Source of the DNA: Ochrobactrum sp. Q0168
Lineage (GTDB): Bacteria; Pseudomonadota; Alphaproteobacteria; Rhizobiales; Rhizobiaceae
Assembly (NCBI RefSeq): GCF_016427605.1
Contig: NZ_JAELXQ010000002.1
Coordinates: 496,001-560,000 of the forward strand
Length of the DNA: 64,000 nt
Direction of reading: 5' to 3'
The position numbers and the translations under genes are program-made. The notes under the pieces were generated by a model. That model saw only the letters and a list, made by a program, of their open reading frames with translations, was not told the origin of the DNA and did no database searches. How positions within the stretch are numbered: the stretch's first letter is position 1; every line of letters begins with the position of its first letter. Shown piece by piece: positions 19,727-28,271 of the stretch.

Positions 19727-19840
19727 AATCTTCGCCCTGTCCGATCTTCAGACAGCAAACTGCCATTGCTTTGCAGCGTCAAGATGACAGATAGTAGATA
19801 TCGGGAATTTAACCGGCGACGGAACGCCGCCGGTAAAAGC

Positions 19841-20875
19841 CTATTGGGCAGGCGTGTAGGAGGCCTGGATCGGCGCCACACCCGGCAGCGGCGCCGAAGA
19901 ACCGCTTGGCAGGGAAACCGGCTCGATGGCCGCTGCGGCATCGCGCGTCGGGCCGGTGCGGAAACCGCCATCCATGCCGGTTTCTTCCAGCAGCCCCTTG
20001 CGCTTGGCATCGTAATAATAGCCGCGTGCATAGTAACGCACAGCCTGGCTTTCATTGCCGCCAGCAACCTTATACGCGCCCGACAGATAGCGAACGGCAT
20101 ATTTCAGGTTGGTTTCGGCATCGAGCAAACCTTTCGGCGCGCCCTTATAGCCCATGCCGCGCGCTGTCGGATGGCTGATCTGCATCAGACCCCAATAGGG
20201 GCCGTTGCGCGCACCGGGATTGAAGCGGCTTTCGCGATGCACGACCCGGCGCACCAGACGCTCAGGCACATCGTAAGCGACGGAATATTTGGCAATCAGC
20301 GCGTCGATATCTTTCGGCGCGTGCTCCGGGGTCTCGAAAGCCATATTGGCCGCGACCGAGGCAGGCGAAGCGGCAGCGCGTGCGCCGGCATAGGCCATCA
20401 TCGGCTGCGAAACGCCGCGTTCGCCCGGGATGGGAACGACAGCTGGCAGAACAGGTTCGCCCGAAGCAACAGCTTCCGCACCCACTGCTGGCACACCGGG
20501 AACGAGCGTGCCGTTCGTCGTGGTGGCAGCGGCAATAGCGGCAGCGCCGCCCGTTGCAGCCGGACCGGCGGCCATAGCCGTTGCAGTCGTGCCAACAGCG
20601 GCATCAGCGACCGGTGCGGCGGCAGCAGCCCCCGCAGCTGCAGTGGCGGCGGCAGGCGTACCAGCCACGGCAACAGCCTGCGGCGCGTTTGCGCCGACAG
20701 CGGCGCCCGCTGCGCTCGTCTGCGGTGCGGTATCGCTCGAGGAAATCAGAGCCGTTTTGACCGGCTTGCCATCATTGGTGGTGTTGCAAGCGCTCAGCGC
20801 CACGGCGCAGCCCAAAAGCAGGACGCCCTTGCGGGCAAGGGAAGCGGATGCAGAAGAAAAAAGCGCGAAACGCAT
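19841..20875 (-). CDS. Lytic transglycosylase (SLT domain) lipoprotein with Ala-rich linker
   Basis: 344 aa. A lipobox (AVALSAC, Cys30) marks an outer-membrane or periplasmic lipoprotein. Residues ~45-175 form an Ala/Pro/Gly/Thr-rich linker. The C-terminal SLT domain begins near residue 187; the catalytic Glu215 is in VHRESRFNP, and GPYWGLMQISHPTARGMGY is the family's second motif. It cleaves glycan strands of peptidoglycan. A small protein gene (20890-21078) lies directly upstream on the same strand, 14 bp away. Confidence 0.92.
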   Translation of the reverse strand: MRFALFSSASASLARKGVLLLGCAVALSACNTTNDGKPVKTALISSSDTAPQTSAAGAAVGANAPQAVAVAGTPAAATAAAGAAAAAPVADAAVGTTATAMAAGPAATGGAAAIAAATTTNGTLVPGVPAVGAEAVASGEPVLPAVVPIPGERGVSQPMMAYAGARAAASPASVAANMAFETPEHAPKDIDALIAKYSVAYDVPERLVRRVVHRESRFNPGARNGPYWGLMQISHPTARGMGYKGAPKGLLDAETNLKYAVRYLSGAYKVAGGNESQAVRYYARGYYYDAKRKGLLEETGMDGGFRTGPTRDAAAAIEPVSLPSGSSAPLPGVAPIQASYTPAQ

Positions 20876-20889
20876 GGCTGGACCCGTTC

Positions 20890-21078
20890 TCAGGAATCGA
20901 AATCTTTTTCGATGCGTTTTTCAAGCTCGACCAGATCATCAGGCAGCGGCAAACCGCTCGCCCGGAGCGCATTCAGCTTTTCGCGAACCGTTTCGCGGAT
21001 TTCATGGGCGTCCTGCGGCTGATTCACCATTTGCTCAAACAGCAGCGCAATTTCCGCCTTGATGTCCTCGAATGCCAT
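20890..21078 (-). CDS. Small conserved-looking protein, 62 aa
   Basis: 62 aa, mostly helical and acidic (MAFEDIKAEIALLFEQMVNQPQDAHEI...). GAGGA lies 7 nt before the ATG. It ends 14 bp before the lytic transglycosylase start on the same strand, so the two are probably cotranscribed. There is no signal peptide and no known motif that I can identify. Confidence 0.7.
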   Translation of the reverse strand: MAFEDIKAEIALLFEQMVNQPQDAHEIRETVREKLNALRASGLPLPDDLVELEKRIEKDFDS

Positions 21079-21240
21079 CCAGATCCTCTTGGCTTAACGG
21101 CCTCCATGAAGCCCGTTGCAGTCAATATTCTTTCGGTCGATGACAGTTCTGTACCACGCAAAAGACGAAAAACGGAAGCGCTAAACGTCTGCGTCGCGCC
21201 AAAATGAATATTTCAAATGGTAACAAAAGGATTAACACGC

Positions 21241-21453
21241 TCAAAGAATGCGCGGCAGCATCGTATCTATCGCGTTGAAATCCAAGGCGAATATTCCAAG
21301 ATCGTCGAAATCCAGCCCGCCGTTCGGGTCGAACAGATAAATGCTCATCCAGATGAGCGCGATGATCAGCAAAATGGCCAGAATCGTGAGAATCAAAAGG
21401 CGTTTGCCAAGCGCCGCCTTACGGCCCGCCCCCTGCTTTGAATGCTTTGCCAT
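21241..21453 (-). CDS. Small single-pass membrane protein, 70 aa
   Basis: 70 aa from ATG 21453 (MAKHSKQGAGRKAALGK). A basic N-terminus is followed by one strong hydrophobic helix (RLLILTILAILLIIALIWMSIYLF) and an acidic tail. It has the general look of small inner-membrane proteins; its function is unknown. The next gene upstream on the same strand (21502-21693) is 48 bp away. Confidence 0.6.
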   Translation of the reverse strand: MAKHSKQGAGRKAALGKRLLILTILAILLIIALIWMSIYLFDPNGGLDFDDLGIFALDFNAIDTMLPRIL

Positions 21454-21501
21454 CGTCACTTGCCGCCCCTGCTTTGCTGCTTCGGCGTGGTATCGGATGC
21501 G

Positions 21502-21693
21502 CTAGTCATCATTGGTCGCATTCAGTTCTTCCGGCGGCGTGCCATGTTCCGGCGCCGCCGGCAGATAGCCTTCATGGACCAGCCACTTGCGCAAAATCAG
21601 CGTTATGGCTTCTGTTTGGTTCAGACCTGGATGCTTTTCAGCAATGACGCGCTCCAAAGCATCATGCACGTCATCGGGAAGATAGGTGCTCAT
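21502..21693 (-). CDS. Small protein, possible ribbon-helix-helix type, 63 aa
   Basis: 63 aa. The first 45 residues (MSTYLPDDVHDALERVIAEK, then LNQTEAITLILRKWLV) look like a strand followed by two helices, as in CopG/Arc-type ribbon-helix-helix proteins, but I cannot confirm DNA binding. GGAG precedes the ATG. No partner toxin gene is adjacent, so a toxin-antitoxin role is not supported. Confidence 0.6.
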   Translation of the reverse strand: MSTYLPDDVHDALERVIAEKHPGLNQTEAITLILRKWLVHEGYLPAAPEHGTPPEELNATNDD

Positions 21694-21708
21694 TCTGTCT
21701 CCTCCGCT

Positions 21709-21811
21709 TAGAGCGCGTTTCGATCTGATTGAATCAGATCGGTGCGCTCTATCTTTGCTTTAACGCGCATCTTGTCCGAAAACCGGTTCCCACTTTTCGG
21801 GATGCGCTAAA
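21709..21811. repeat. Rhizobiales-type intergenic double palindrome
   Basis: Two hairpins in tandem: one with TAGAGCGC...GCGCTCTA ends and a central GATCTGATT/AATCAGATC core, then GCGCATC...CCGAAAACCGG...TTTTCGGGATGCGC. A related arrangement occurs at 51103-51200. This sequence style is dispersed between genes of many Rhizobiales; no function is known to me. Confidence 0.75.
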
Positions 21812-21821
21812 CAAAAAAATC

Positions 21822-22511
21822 TCAGGCAACGGTTACGGACACGCTGCCGACGCCATCCACCTTGCCCACGAGGTGGTCGCCGCGCTGCACGGGACCGACG
21901 CCTGCGGGCGTGCCTGTGAATATAAGATCGCCCGGTTGCAGCTCAAAGAGCGACGAAAGATAGGAAATCGTTTCCGCCACCTTCCAGATCATCTGGTTCA
22001 GATCGCCGGACTGGCGCGTCTGGCCATTGATGGAGAGCGAAATCGACGCCGATTGCGGGTGGCCCACGTCCGACACAGGCGCGATGGCCGAGCATGGCGC
22101 GGAATGTTCGAATGCCTTGGCGACTTCCCATGGGCGTCCGGCCTTCTTGGCGACCGCCTGCAGATCGCGCCGCGTCATGTCGATACCGACCGCATAGCCG
22201 AAAACGTGATCCAGCGCCTGTTCGACCGGAATATCGATGCCGCCAGTCTTCAATGCGACCACAAGCTCGATCTCGTGATGCACATCCTCCGTCTTCGGTG
22301 GATAAGGAAAATCGCCCCCATTAATGACCAGACTGTCCGGGTTTTTCTGGAAGAAAAACGGCGGATTGCGGGTCGGATCGCCGCCCATTTCGATGGCGTG
22401 ATCGGCATAATTCTGACCGACGCAATAGATGCGATGCACGGGAAAAAGCGCGTCTGTTCCCTTCACGGGCAGAAAAGGCTGCGGGCGCGGCGCGAAGACA
22501 TAATCGGTCAT
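21822..22511 (-). CDS. Fumarylacetoacetate hydrolase (FAH) family protein
   Basis: 229 aa, the single-domain FAHD1-like length. [15 protein letters not shown] opens the FAH fold, and metal-binding acidic residues sit in [12 protein letters not shown]. The C-terminus carries [15 protein letters not shown], the classic family motif. Members cleave or decarboxylate beta-diketo or oxaloacetate-like acids; the exact substrate is not determinable here. It follows frcK on the same strand after a gap of about 100 bp. Confidence 0.9.
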   Translation of the reverse strand: MTDYVFAPRPQPFLPVKGTDALFPVHRIYCVGQNYADHAIEMGGDPTRNPPFFFQKNPDSLVINGGDFPYPPKTEDVHHEIELVVALKTGGIDIPVEQALDHVFGYAVGIDMTRRDLQAVAKKAGRPWEVAKAFEHSAPCSAIAPVSDVGHPQSASISLSINGQTRQSGDLNQMIWKVAETISYLSSLFELQPGDLIFTGTPAGVGPVQRGDHLVGKVDGVGSVSVTVA

Positions 22512-22609
22512 GGGGGATTATTCCGATCGGAAATTGCAGAATATGACGAGTTTGCCCATCATGCAGACGCAGGCGCATCCTCGCAAGCCTTGAAAACAGC
22601 AATTCCCCG

Positions 22610-23251
22610 TTATCGCCCATCCGTCGCGACGACAAAATCTGCCTGACGTGATTGCCCCACGACGAGCTGGGCATTGGGAATATCGTTGGAAAGAGCGCGG
22701 CCGCGCGCCGTCTCCTCGTCGAAACCGAAGGAAAGCCAGCGGTCGATCAATCGCTGTTCCAGCACAGGAAACGGTACATTGAGACGGATTGTCATGTCGA
22801 AAAACGGCGCCAGTCTCGACCATGGCTGCTGATCGAGCAGCAGATAATTGCCTTCAACCAGAAGCACGCGATGCTCGGGGCCAACCACCGACGCCGCCGC
22901 GCGGGAAAGCTCCAGCGAACGGTCGAACACAGGAATGAACACTTCCTCGCGTGCATGTTTCAGCCGTTCGAGCAGAGCCGCGAACCCGGCGCAGTCGAAA
23001 GTCGGGGGCGATCCCTTGCGACTGCGCAGACCGCGCTGATCGAGAATCACATCGTCGAGGTGAAACCCGTCCATCGGCACGACGATGGACGGCGCGTCTT
23101 CACCCTTGTTGAGCGCGGCGCGCAGTTCTTCCGCGATGGTGGATTTGCCCGCGCCGGGAGGACCGGCAATGGCGACGATCAGCCGCCCATCCATATTGGC
23201 GAGCCGCGCAAGAATTTCTGAAGGCAGGGCTTCGCGCTCGATAGGCGTCAT
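22610..23251 (-). CDS. frcK: FrcK-like nucleoside/sugar kinase family protein
   Basis: A 213-aa P-loop kinase (GPPGAGKST near residue 31) of the PanK/uridine-kinase-like group. VVPMDGFHLDD and LRSRKGSPPTFD are typical, as is VLLVEGNYLLLDQ. In Sinorhizobium meliloti the same type of gene ends the frcBCAK fructose operon. Its substrate is not proven. It lies 55 bp downstream of frcA on the same strand. Confidence 0.85.
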   Translation of the reverse strand: MTPIEREALPSEILARLANMDGRLIVAIAGPPGAGKSTIAEELRAALNKGEDAPSIVVPMDGFHLDDVILDQRGLRSRKGSPPTFDCAGFAALLERLKHAREEVFIPVFDRSLELSRAAASVVGPEHRVLLVEGNYLLLDQQPWSRLAPFFDMTIRLNVPFPVLEQRLIDRWLSFGFDEETARGRALSNDIPNAQLVVGQSRQADFVVATDGR

Positions 23252-23306
23252 GTCGGGTTTCCGTAATCTGTGTTTGCCGACAGATGTCCCGATTCGAGCG
23301 GCCCGC

Positions 23307-24089
23307 TCAAGCCGCTTCGGCCTTCGGTCGCATTGCGCCCGTCATCAGGGCCACGGCATCCGACATGGAATATTCCTTCGGGTCGATCACCGTCAGGCGG
23401 CGTCCGAGCCGGTGAATATGAATGCGGTCGGCCACTTCGAACACGTGTGGCATGTTGTGCGAGATGAGCACAATCGGCATGCCGCGTGCCTTCACGTCGA
23501 GGATCAGCTCCAGCACACGGCGCGATTCCTTCACACCAAGCGCTGCTGTCGGCTCGTCCATGATAACCACCTTGGACCCGAAAGCAGCAGCGCGCGCAAC
23601 CGCGACGCCCTGACGCTGGCCGCCGGAAAGCGTCTCCACCGCCTGACCGATATTCTGGATGGTCATCAGGCCCAGTTCCGTCAGCTTGTCGCGGGCGATC
23701 TTTTCCATCGCGCCGCGGTCGAGCATGCGAAACAGCGAGCCGAGCGGTCCCTTGCGGCGGATTTCCCGACCGAGAAACAGGTTGTCTGCGATGGAAAGCG
23801 CAGGCGACAGAGCAAGGTTCTGATAGACCGTCTCGATGCCCGCATGGCGTGCTTCCATCGGCGAATGGAAGCTGACCGGTTTGCCGTCGAGTTTGATCTC
23901 GCCTTCATCCGGCTTGATCGCGCCGGACAGCGCCTTGATGAGCGAGGATTTACCGGCGCCATTGTCGCCGATAACGGCAAGGATTTCGCCCGGATAGAGA
24001 TCGAAATCGGCATGGTCGAGCGCGGTAACGCGCCCATAACGCTTGACGAGCCCCTTTGCCGAGAGAACAGGAGTAGCCGAGGTTTTCAT
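23307..24089 (-). CDS. frcA: FrcA, sugar ABC transporter ATP-binding protein
   Basis: A 260-aa single-copy ATPase of the CUT2 class (FrcA has one domain, unlike RbsA). Walker A GDNGAGKSS, signature LSGGQRQGVAVARA and Walker B VVIMDEPTAAL are present, and the H-loop is VLISHNMPHVFEVADR. The ATG at 24089 overlaps the frcC stop (ATGA); an in-frame start further upstream lies inside frcC and is unlikely. It powers sugar uptake with FrcB and FrcC. Confidence 0.9.
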   Translation of the reverse strand: MKTSATPVLSAKGLVKRYGRVTALDHADFDLYPGEILAVIGDNGAGKSSLIKALSGAIKPDEGEIKLDGKPVSFHSPMEARHAGIETVYQNLALSPALSIADNLFLGREIRRKGPLGSLFRMLDRGAMEKIARDKLTELGLMTIQNIGQAVETLSGGQRQGVAVARAAAFGSKVVIMDEPTAALGVKESRRVLELILDVKARGMPIVLISHNMPHVFEVADRIHIHRLGRRLTVIDPKEYSMSDAVALMTGAMRPKAEAA

Positions 24090-25180
24090 GCGGCAGCCTT
24101 TCTGATCCATTGGTCGATGGCGACAGCGACGATGATGAGAACGCCGATCAGGAGATAGGTCCATTGCGGATCGGTGCCCCACAGGCGCAGGCCGAGCGAG
24201 AATACACCGACGATCAGCGCGCCGAACATGGTGCCGAGGATCGAGCCGCGCCCGCCGAAGAGCGAGATGCCGCCGATCACCACCGCCGTGATGGATTCGA
24301 TATTGGCGAATTGGCCTGCGGTCGGCGACACCGAGCCGAGGCGACCGATCATCGCCCAGCCGGCCAGAGCGCAGATGATTCCGGCCAGAACATAGACGGA
24401 CATCAGGATCGGTTTGACCGAAACGCCGGACAGCTTTGCTGCCTCCGGATCGTCACCGATGGCATAGACATGGCGGCCCCAGGCGGTGTGGTTCAGCACA
24501 TACCAGAGCAACAGCACCAAAAGCACCATGGCGATCACGCCATAGGTGAAGACGGCCCCGCCAACGCGGATGCTCTCGCCGAAGAATTGCAGGATCGGCG
24601 CTTGCGCGGTGATTTCCTGCGCGCGGATGGTCTCATTGGCCGAATAGAGAAAATTTGTCGCCAGAATCACCTGCCACATGCCAAGCGTGACGATGAAGGG
24701 CGGCAGGCGGACATAAGCGACAAGAAAGCCGTTGATGAAGCCGCAAAGCGCGCCCGTTGCAAAGCCAAGCACGATGGAAAGTTCCGCTGGCAGACCGTAG
24801 CGGAAGGTGAACTGGCCCATCACCACCGATGACAGAACCATGATCGCGCCGACCGAAAGATCGATACCGGCAGTGAGAATGACCAGCGTCTGCGCTGCGG
24901 CCACAATGCCTGTGATGGCGACCTGCTGCAGAATGAGCGTGAGCGCAAAGGCGGAGAAGAACTTGCCGCCCAATGTGACGCCGAACACCACCAGCGACAG
25001 GACCAGCACGATCAGCGGCACAGCTGCCGGATTATGGTGCAGGAAATTGCGCATCCGATAAAGCGCCGACTGGTCGCCCGCATCGAAGGAGGCAACATCG
25101 GATGCGCTTTGCGAAAGCGTCGTTTCAAATTCCTGCATCGACGGTTTTTGTGCAGCGGAAGCCGCCTGTGGCTCACTCAT
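24086..25180 (-). CDS. frcC: FrcC, sugar ABC transporter permease
   Basis: A 364-aa CUT2-type permease (BPD_transp_2 family). A 60-residue hydrophilic N-terminus precedes about eight to ten TM helices. The characteristic TAGIDLSVGAIMVLSSVVMG and GGISLFGGRGSILGTMFGALI motifs are present. It overlaps frcA by 4 nt. A 15-bp perfect hairpin separates it from frcB upstream. Confidence 0.9.
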   Translation of the reverse strand: MSEPQAASAAQKPSMQEFETTLSQSASDVASFDAGDQSALYRMRNFLHHNPAAVPLIVLVLSLVVFGVTLGGKFFSAFALTLILQQVAITGIVAAAQTLVILTAGIDLSVGAIMVLSSVVMGQFTFRYGLPAELSIVLGFATGALCGFINGFLVAYVRLPPFIVTLGMWQVILATNFLYSANETIRAQEITAQAPILQFFGESIRVGGAVFTYGVIAMVLLVLLLWYVLNHTAWGRHVYAIGDDPEAAKLSGVSVKPILMSVYVLAGIICALAGWAMIGRLGSVSPTAGQFANIESITAVVIGGISLFGGRGSILGTMFGALIVGVFSLGLRLWGTDPQWTYLLIGVLIIVAVAIDQWIRKAAA

Positions 25181-25200
25181 GATTGTCTCCTGCTTTCACC

Positions 25201-25234
25201 CTGGTTCGGCAGATCTTGCGATCTGCCGAACCAG
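25201..25234 (-). promoter_or_regulatory. Intercistronic hairpin between frcB and frcC
   Basis: CTGGTTCGGCAGATC, loop TTGC, GATCTGCCGAACCAG: a perfect 15-bp inverted repeat between the frcB stop and the frcC start. There is no T tract after it, so it more likely protects frcB mRNA or reduces read-through than ends transcription completely. Confidence 0.85.
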
Positions 25235-25249
25235 AACCCAAAGAGCCTG

Positions 25250-26272
25250 TCACCCCCAGCACTTGCCGAGCGCCGTCTTGGTATCGATGGACGGCACGCC
25301 ATCAACCGGCTTGTCGGTCACCAGCGTCACGCCCGTATCGACGAAGGTTTTGCCTTCGGTCGGCTTCGGCTTTTCGCCAGTATCGGCAAATTTCTTGATC
25401 GCCTCGATGCCAAGCGACGCCATCTGCAACGGATATTGCTGCGAGGTTGCGCCGATCACGCCAGCCGCAACATTCTTCACGCCGGGGCAGCCGCCATCGA
25501 TGGAAACGATCAGAACATCCTTCTCACGCCCCACTGCCTTCAGCGCTTCATAGGCGCCAGCAGCGGCAGGCTCGTTGATCGTGTGCACGACATTAATGTT
25601 CGGATCTTTCTGGAGAAGGTTTTCCATGGCGCGCCGACCGCCTTCTTCATTACCGTCGGTCAGATCGCGACCGGCAATGCGCGGATCGTCCTCATCGCCA
25701 AGCTTGCTCTTGTCCTTCGGGTCGATGCCGAAGCCGACATCGAAGCCCTGATCGCGCAGAACGTCGACGCTTGGCTGCGATGCAGTCAGGTTGAGGAAGG
25801 CGACGCGCGCATCCTTGGCCTTGTCGCCTAGCGCTGCCGCAGCCCATTTGCCGACCAGTTCACCGGCCAGGAAATTATCCGTGGCGAAAGTCGCGTCTGC
25901 CGCATCCGCCGGTTCCAGCGGCGTATCGAGCGCGATGATCAGAAGACCAGCGTCACGCGCCTTTTGCAGCGTCGGCACGATGCCCTTGGTATCGGAAGCG
26001 GTGATGAGAATGCCCTTGGCGCCATCGGCGATGCAAGTTTCGACAGCGGCTACCTGGCTTTCGGAATCGCCGTCGATCTTGCCCGCATAGGTCTTGAGAT
26101 TAACGCCGATCTCCTTGGCCTTGGCGACCGCGCCTTCCTTCATCTTGACGAAAAAGGGATTGGTGTCGGTCTTGGTAATCAGGCACGCGCCAACATCGGC
26201 GGCATGTGCAGGCAGTGCTGCAACACCAAGCGTGAAGGCAGCAAAGGCCGCCGACAGAACAGTCTTCTTCAT
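25250..26272 (-). CDS. frcB: FrcB, periplasmic sugar-binding protein
   Basis: A 340-aa CUT2 periplasmic binding protein (Peripla_BP_4). The signal peptide ends LPAHAAD. The mature start [21 protein letters not shown] is typical of ribose/fructose binding proteins. ATG 26272 follows GGGAGGAG; an in-frame ATG at 26329 lacks a signal sequence. In the Sinorhizobium FrcB system fructose, mannose and ribose are the ligands; transfer of that specificity is inference. It is the first gene of frcBCAK. Confidence 0.9.
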   Translation of the reverse strand: MKKTVLSAAFAAFTLGVAALPAHAADVGACLITKTDTNPFFVKMKEGAVAKAKEIGVNLKTYAGKIDGDSESQVAAVETCIADGAKGILITASDTKGIVPTLQKARDAGLLIIALDTPLEPADAADATFATDNFLAGELVGKWAAAALGDKAKDARVAFLNLTASQPSVDVLRDQGFDVGFGIDPKDKSKLGDEDDPRIAGRDLTDGNEEGGRRAMENLLQKDPNINVVHTINEPAAAGAYEALKAVGREKDVLIVSIDGGCPGVKNVAAGVIGATSQQYPLQMASLGIEAIKKFADTGEKPKPTEGKTFVDTGVTLVTDKPVDGVPSIDTKTALGKCWG

Positions 26273-26347
26273 GAACTCCTCCCAGAGTGAAACCGGTCCT
26301 CTTCCCCCGGCATGGTTGAAGCAAAACACGGCTTCGAAACAGAGTCA

Positions 26348-26374
26348 ATTAATAAATCCACTTGATTTATTAAT
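26348..26374. promoter_or_regulatory. Putative FrcR operator: perfect AT-rich inverted repeat
   Basis: ATTAATAAAT-N7-ATTTATTAAT, a perfect 10-bp inverted repeat, lies in the divergent region between frcB (start 26272) and frcR (start 26558). AT-rich palindromes of this form are usual operators of ROK regulators. The assignment to FrcR rests on position and symmetry. Confidence 0.7.
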
Positions 26375-26557
26375 GTGCTGTGTCACTCTCGGTGTCGGAG
26401 GAGAGAGCCGAGGGAGACGCGACACCACGCTGAAAAAGCGCGCATCGCACTACTTAAGCTTTTGTTTTTATTTCATATCCCACAGAATGAGGCTTTTTCT
26501 CCTGCGATGAATGGGTTAGGAACCTCGCCGTGCCATATGCGGGATCTGGGAGAGAAA

Positions 26558-27850
26558 ATGGTCAGGCATCATCCGGAACAGGACGTTCCCGAGCCGAGGG
26601 ACGGACCGGCAGGCTCGCCCGGCCCTGCCATGCAGAAATTTGCCGAACCGGGCGCGAACATCAATCGCGGTTCCAATCAGATCGGCGTGCGCGCCTATAA
26701 TGAGCGGCTGGTTCTGGCGCTCGTACGCAGGCATGGCGCATTGGCCCGGGCCGATATTGCGCGCCTGACCGGGCTTTCGGCGCAGACGGTTTCCGTCATC
26801 ATTCGCGCTCTGGAAAAGGACGGGCTGATCACGCAAGGCGAGCGCGTGCGCGGGCGCGTCGGCCAGCCTTCCATGCCGATGCGGCTTGCAGCGGACGGCG
26901 TTTTCTCCTTCGGCCTCAAGATCGGGCGGCGCAGCGCGGAAATCATCCTGATGGATTTTCTGGGCGCGATCCGCGAACGCAGGCACATCACCTATCGCTG
27001 GCCGGTGCCCGACGCTATTCGTCGCTTCGCCTTTGACAGCATCGCCGCATTCACCGCCGCACTCGATCCCGACAAACGCGAGCGCATTGCCGGTCTCGGC
27101 ATCGCGCTGCCGTTCGAACTCTGGAACTGGGTCGAGGAAGTGGGGGCCCCTGCCGCCGACATGAATGCGTGGCTGGATGCCGATCTCGTCAACGATTTCG
27201 GCGCGGTGTTTCCGTTTCCGGTGTTTCTCCAGAATGACGGCACGGCGGCCTGCGGCGCGGAACTGACCTTCGGGCGCGGGCCGGAATTCACCGATTTCGT
27301 CTATTTCTTCATCGGCTCGTTCATTGGCGGCGGCGTGGTGCTGAACAACACGCTTTATCCGGGCCGCACGGGCAATGCCGGTGCGCTCGGTTCCATGCCG
27401 ATGCGCATGCGCAGCGCCGAAGACGGACGCGCGACATTGCAGCTGATCGATACCGCCTCGCTTTTCGTGCTGGAGCGGTTGCTGCAGGAGCAGAATATTT
27501 CGTCCGACGATCTCTGGCTGTCGCCCGAAAGCTGGCACAATTTCGGCGAACCGCTGGATGCCTGGATTGCACTCGCGGCACGCGGGCTTGCCCATGCGGC
27601 GGTGGCAGCAGCGTCGATCATCGATTTTCCGGCAGCCATCATCGATGGATGGCTGCCGGAGGGCGTTCGCCATCGCATTGTCGAAGCAACGCGGGCCGAA
27701 CTTTCCCGTCTCGATCTGCAAGGTCTCAGCGCGCCGGAGATCATCGAGGGCAAGGTGGGCGTCCACGCCAAGGCCATGGGTGCGGCAAGCCTGCCGCTTT
27801 CCAACCGCTATCTGTTCGACCAGAGCGTGCTGTTCAAGGATGCAGGCTAG
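26558..27850 (+). CDS. frcR: FrcR-like ROK family transcriptional regulator
   Basis: 430 aa from ATG 26558, with GAGAG upstream. Residues ~50-100 form a winged HTH (YNERLVLALVRRHGALARADIARLTGLSAQTVSVII), followed by a ROK domain (IAGLGIALPFELWN, FLQNDGTAACGAELTFG, IGSFIGGGVVLN). The usual ROK zinc motif CxCGxxGC is absent. It is divergent from frcBCAK and probably its repressor. In-frame ATGs at 26507 and 26537 are alternatives. The 3' end overlaps the convergent DUF2000 gene by 17 bp. Confidence 0.88.
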   Translation: MVRHHPEQDVPEPRDGPAGSPGPAMQKFAEPGANINRGSNQIGVRAYNERLVLALVRRHGALARADIARLTGLSAQTVSVIIRALEKDGLITQGERVRGRVGQPSMPMRLAADGVFSFGLKIGRRSAEIILMDFLGAIRERRHITYRWPVPDAIRRFAFDSIAAFTAALDPDKRERIAGLGIALPFELWNWVEEVGAPAADMNAWLDADLVNDFGAVFPFPVFLQNDGTAACGAELTFGRGPEFTDFVYFFIGSFIGGGVVLNNTLYPGRTGNAGALGSMPMRMRSAEDGRATLQLIDTASLFVLERLLQEQNISSDDLWLSPESWHNFGEPLDAWIALAARGLAHAAVAAASIIDFPAAIIDGWLPEGVRHRIVEATRAELSRLDLQGLSAPEIIEGKVGVHAKAMGAASLPLSNRYLFDQSVLFKDAG

Positions 27851-28244
27851 CGCCCTTGATGGCCTTGTCGATATCCTTCTTCGGGCCATAAAGCGCCAGT
27901 CCGACCAGATCGGGCGCATCTGCCGGTTCTGTCTTGAACACGGCGCGATTGGCCTCGTCATGGCCGGTTTCGAACATCGCCCGGACATAGGGCGCGCGCA
28001 CCAGATCGCGCTGGATCGACTGCTGCCATGCCCGTTGCAGGATTTCCGGCGTCGCGGCGAAAATCAGCATCGGCTGCCCCAGAAGCGGCGCATGGCGGCG
28101 ACCCGCCGCATCCTCATAAGGCGTGCCCATCGCATAGGGCACGGCGCCGGATATGCCGGTTGCGATGAAGGCAGTGACGTTCAACTTCTGCCAGACCGGC
28201 AGATCGTTCAGGACAAGAATGGCTACTTTGGTATCGAAAATCAT
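27834..28244 (-). CDS. DUF2000 family protein
   Basis: A 136-aa protein. KVAILVLNDLPVWQKLNVTAFIATGI is the DUF2000 N-terminus, followed by a GQPMLIFAAT strand. The function is unknown. It lies 27 bp downstream of an AraC-type regulator on the same strand; this pairing is common for the family. It overlaps the frcR 3' end by 17 bp. Confidence 0.88.
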   Translation of the reverse strand: MIFDTKVAILVLNDLPVWQKLNVTAFIATGISGAVPYAMGTPYEDAAGRRHAPLLGQPMLIFAATPEILQRAWQQSIQRDLVRAPYVRAMFETGHDEANRAVFKTEPADAPDLVGLALYGPKKDIDKAIKGASLHP

Positions 28245-28271
28245 GGGGTCTTCCTCTTTTCGAGAAAGGAC

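Noticed and set aside
21502-21693. Antitoxin of a toxin-antitoxin pair
   Set aside because: The RHH-like small protein has no adjacent toxin-like ORF on either side.
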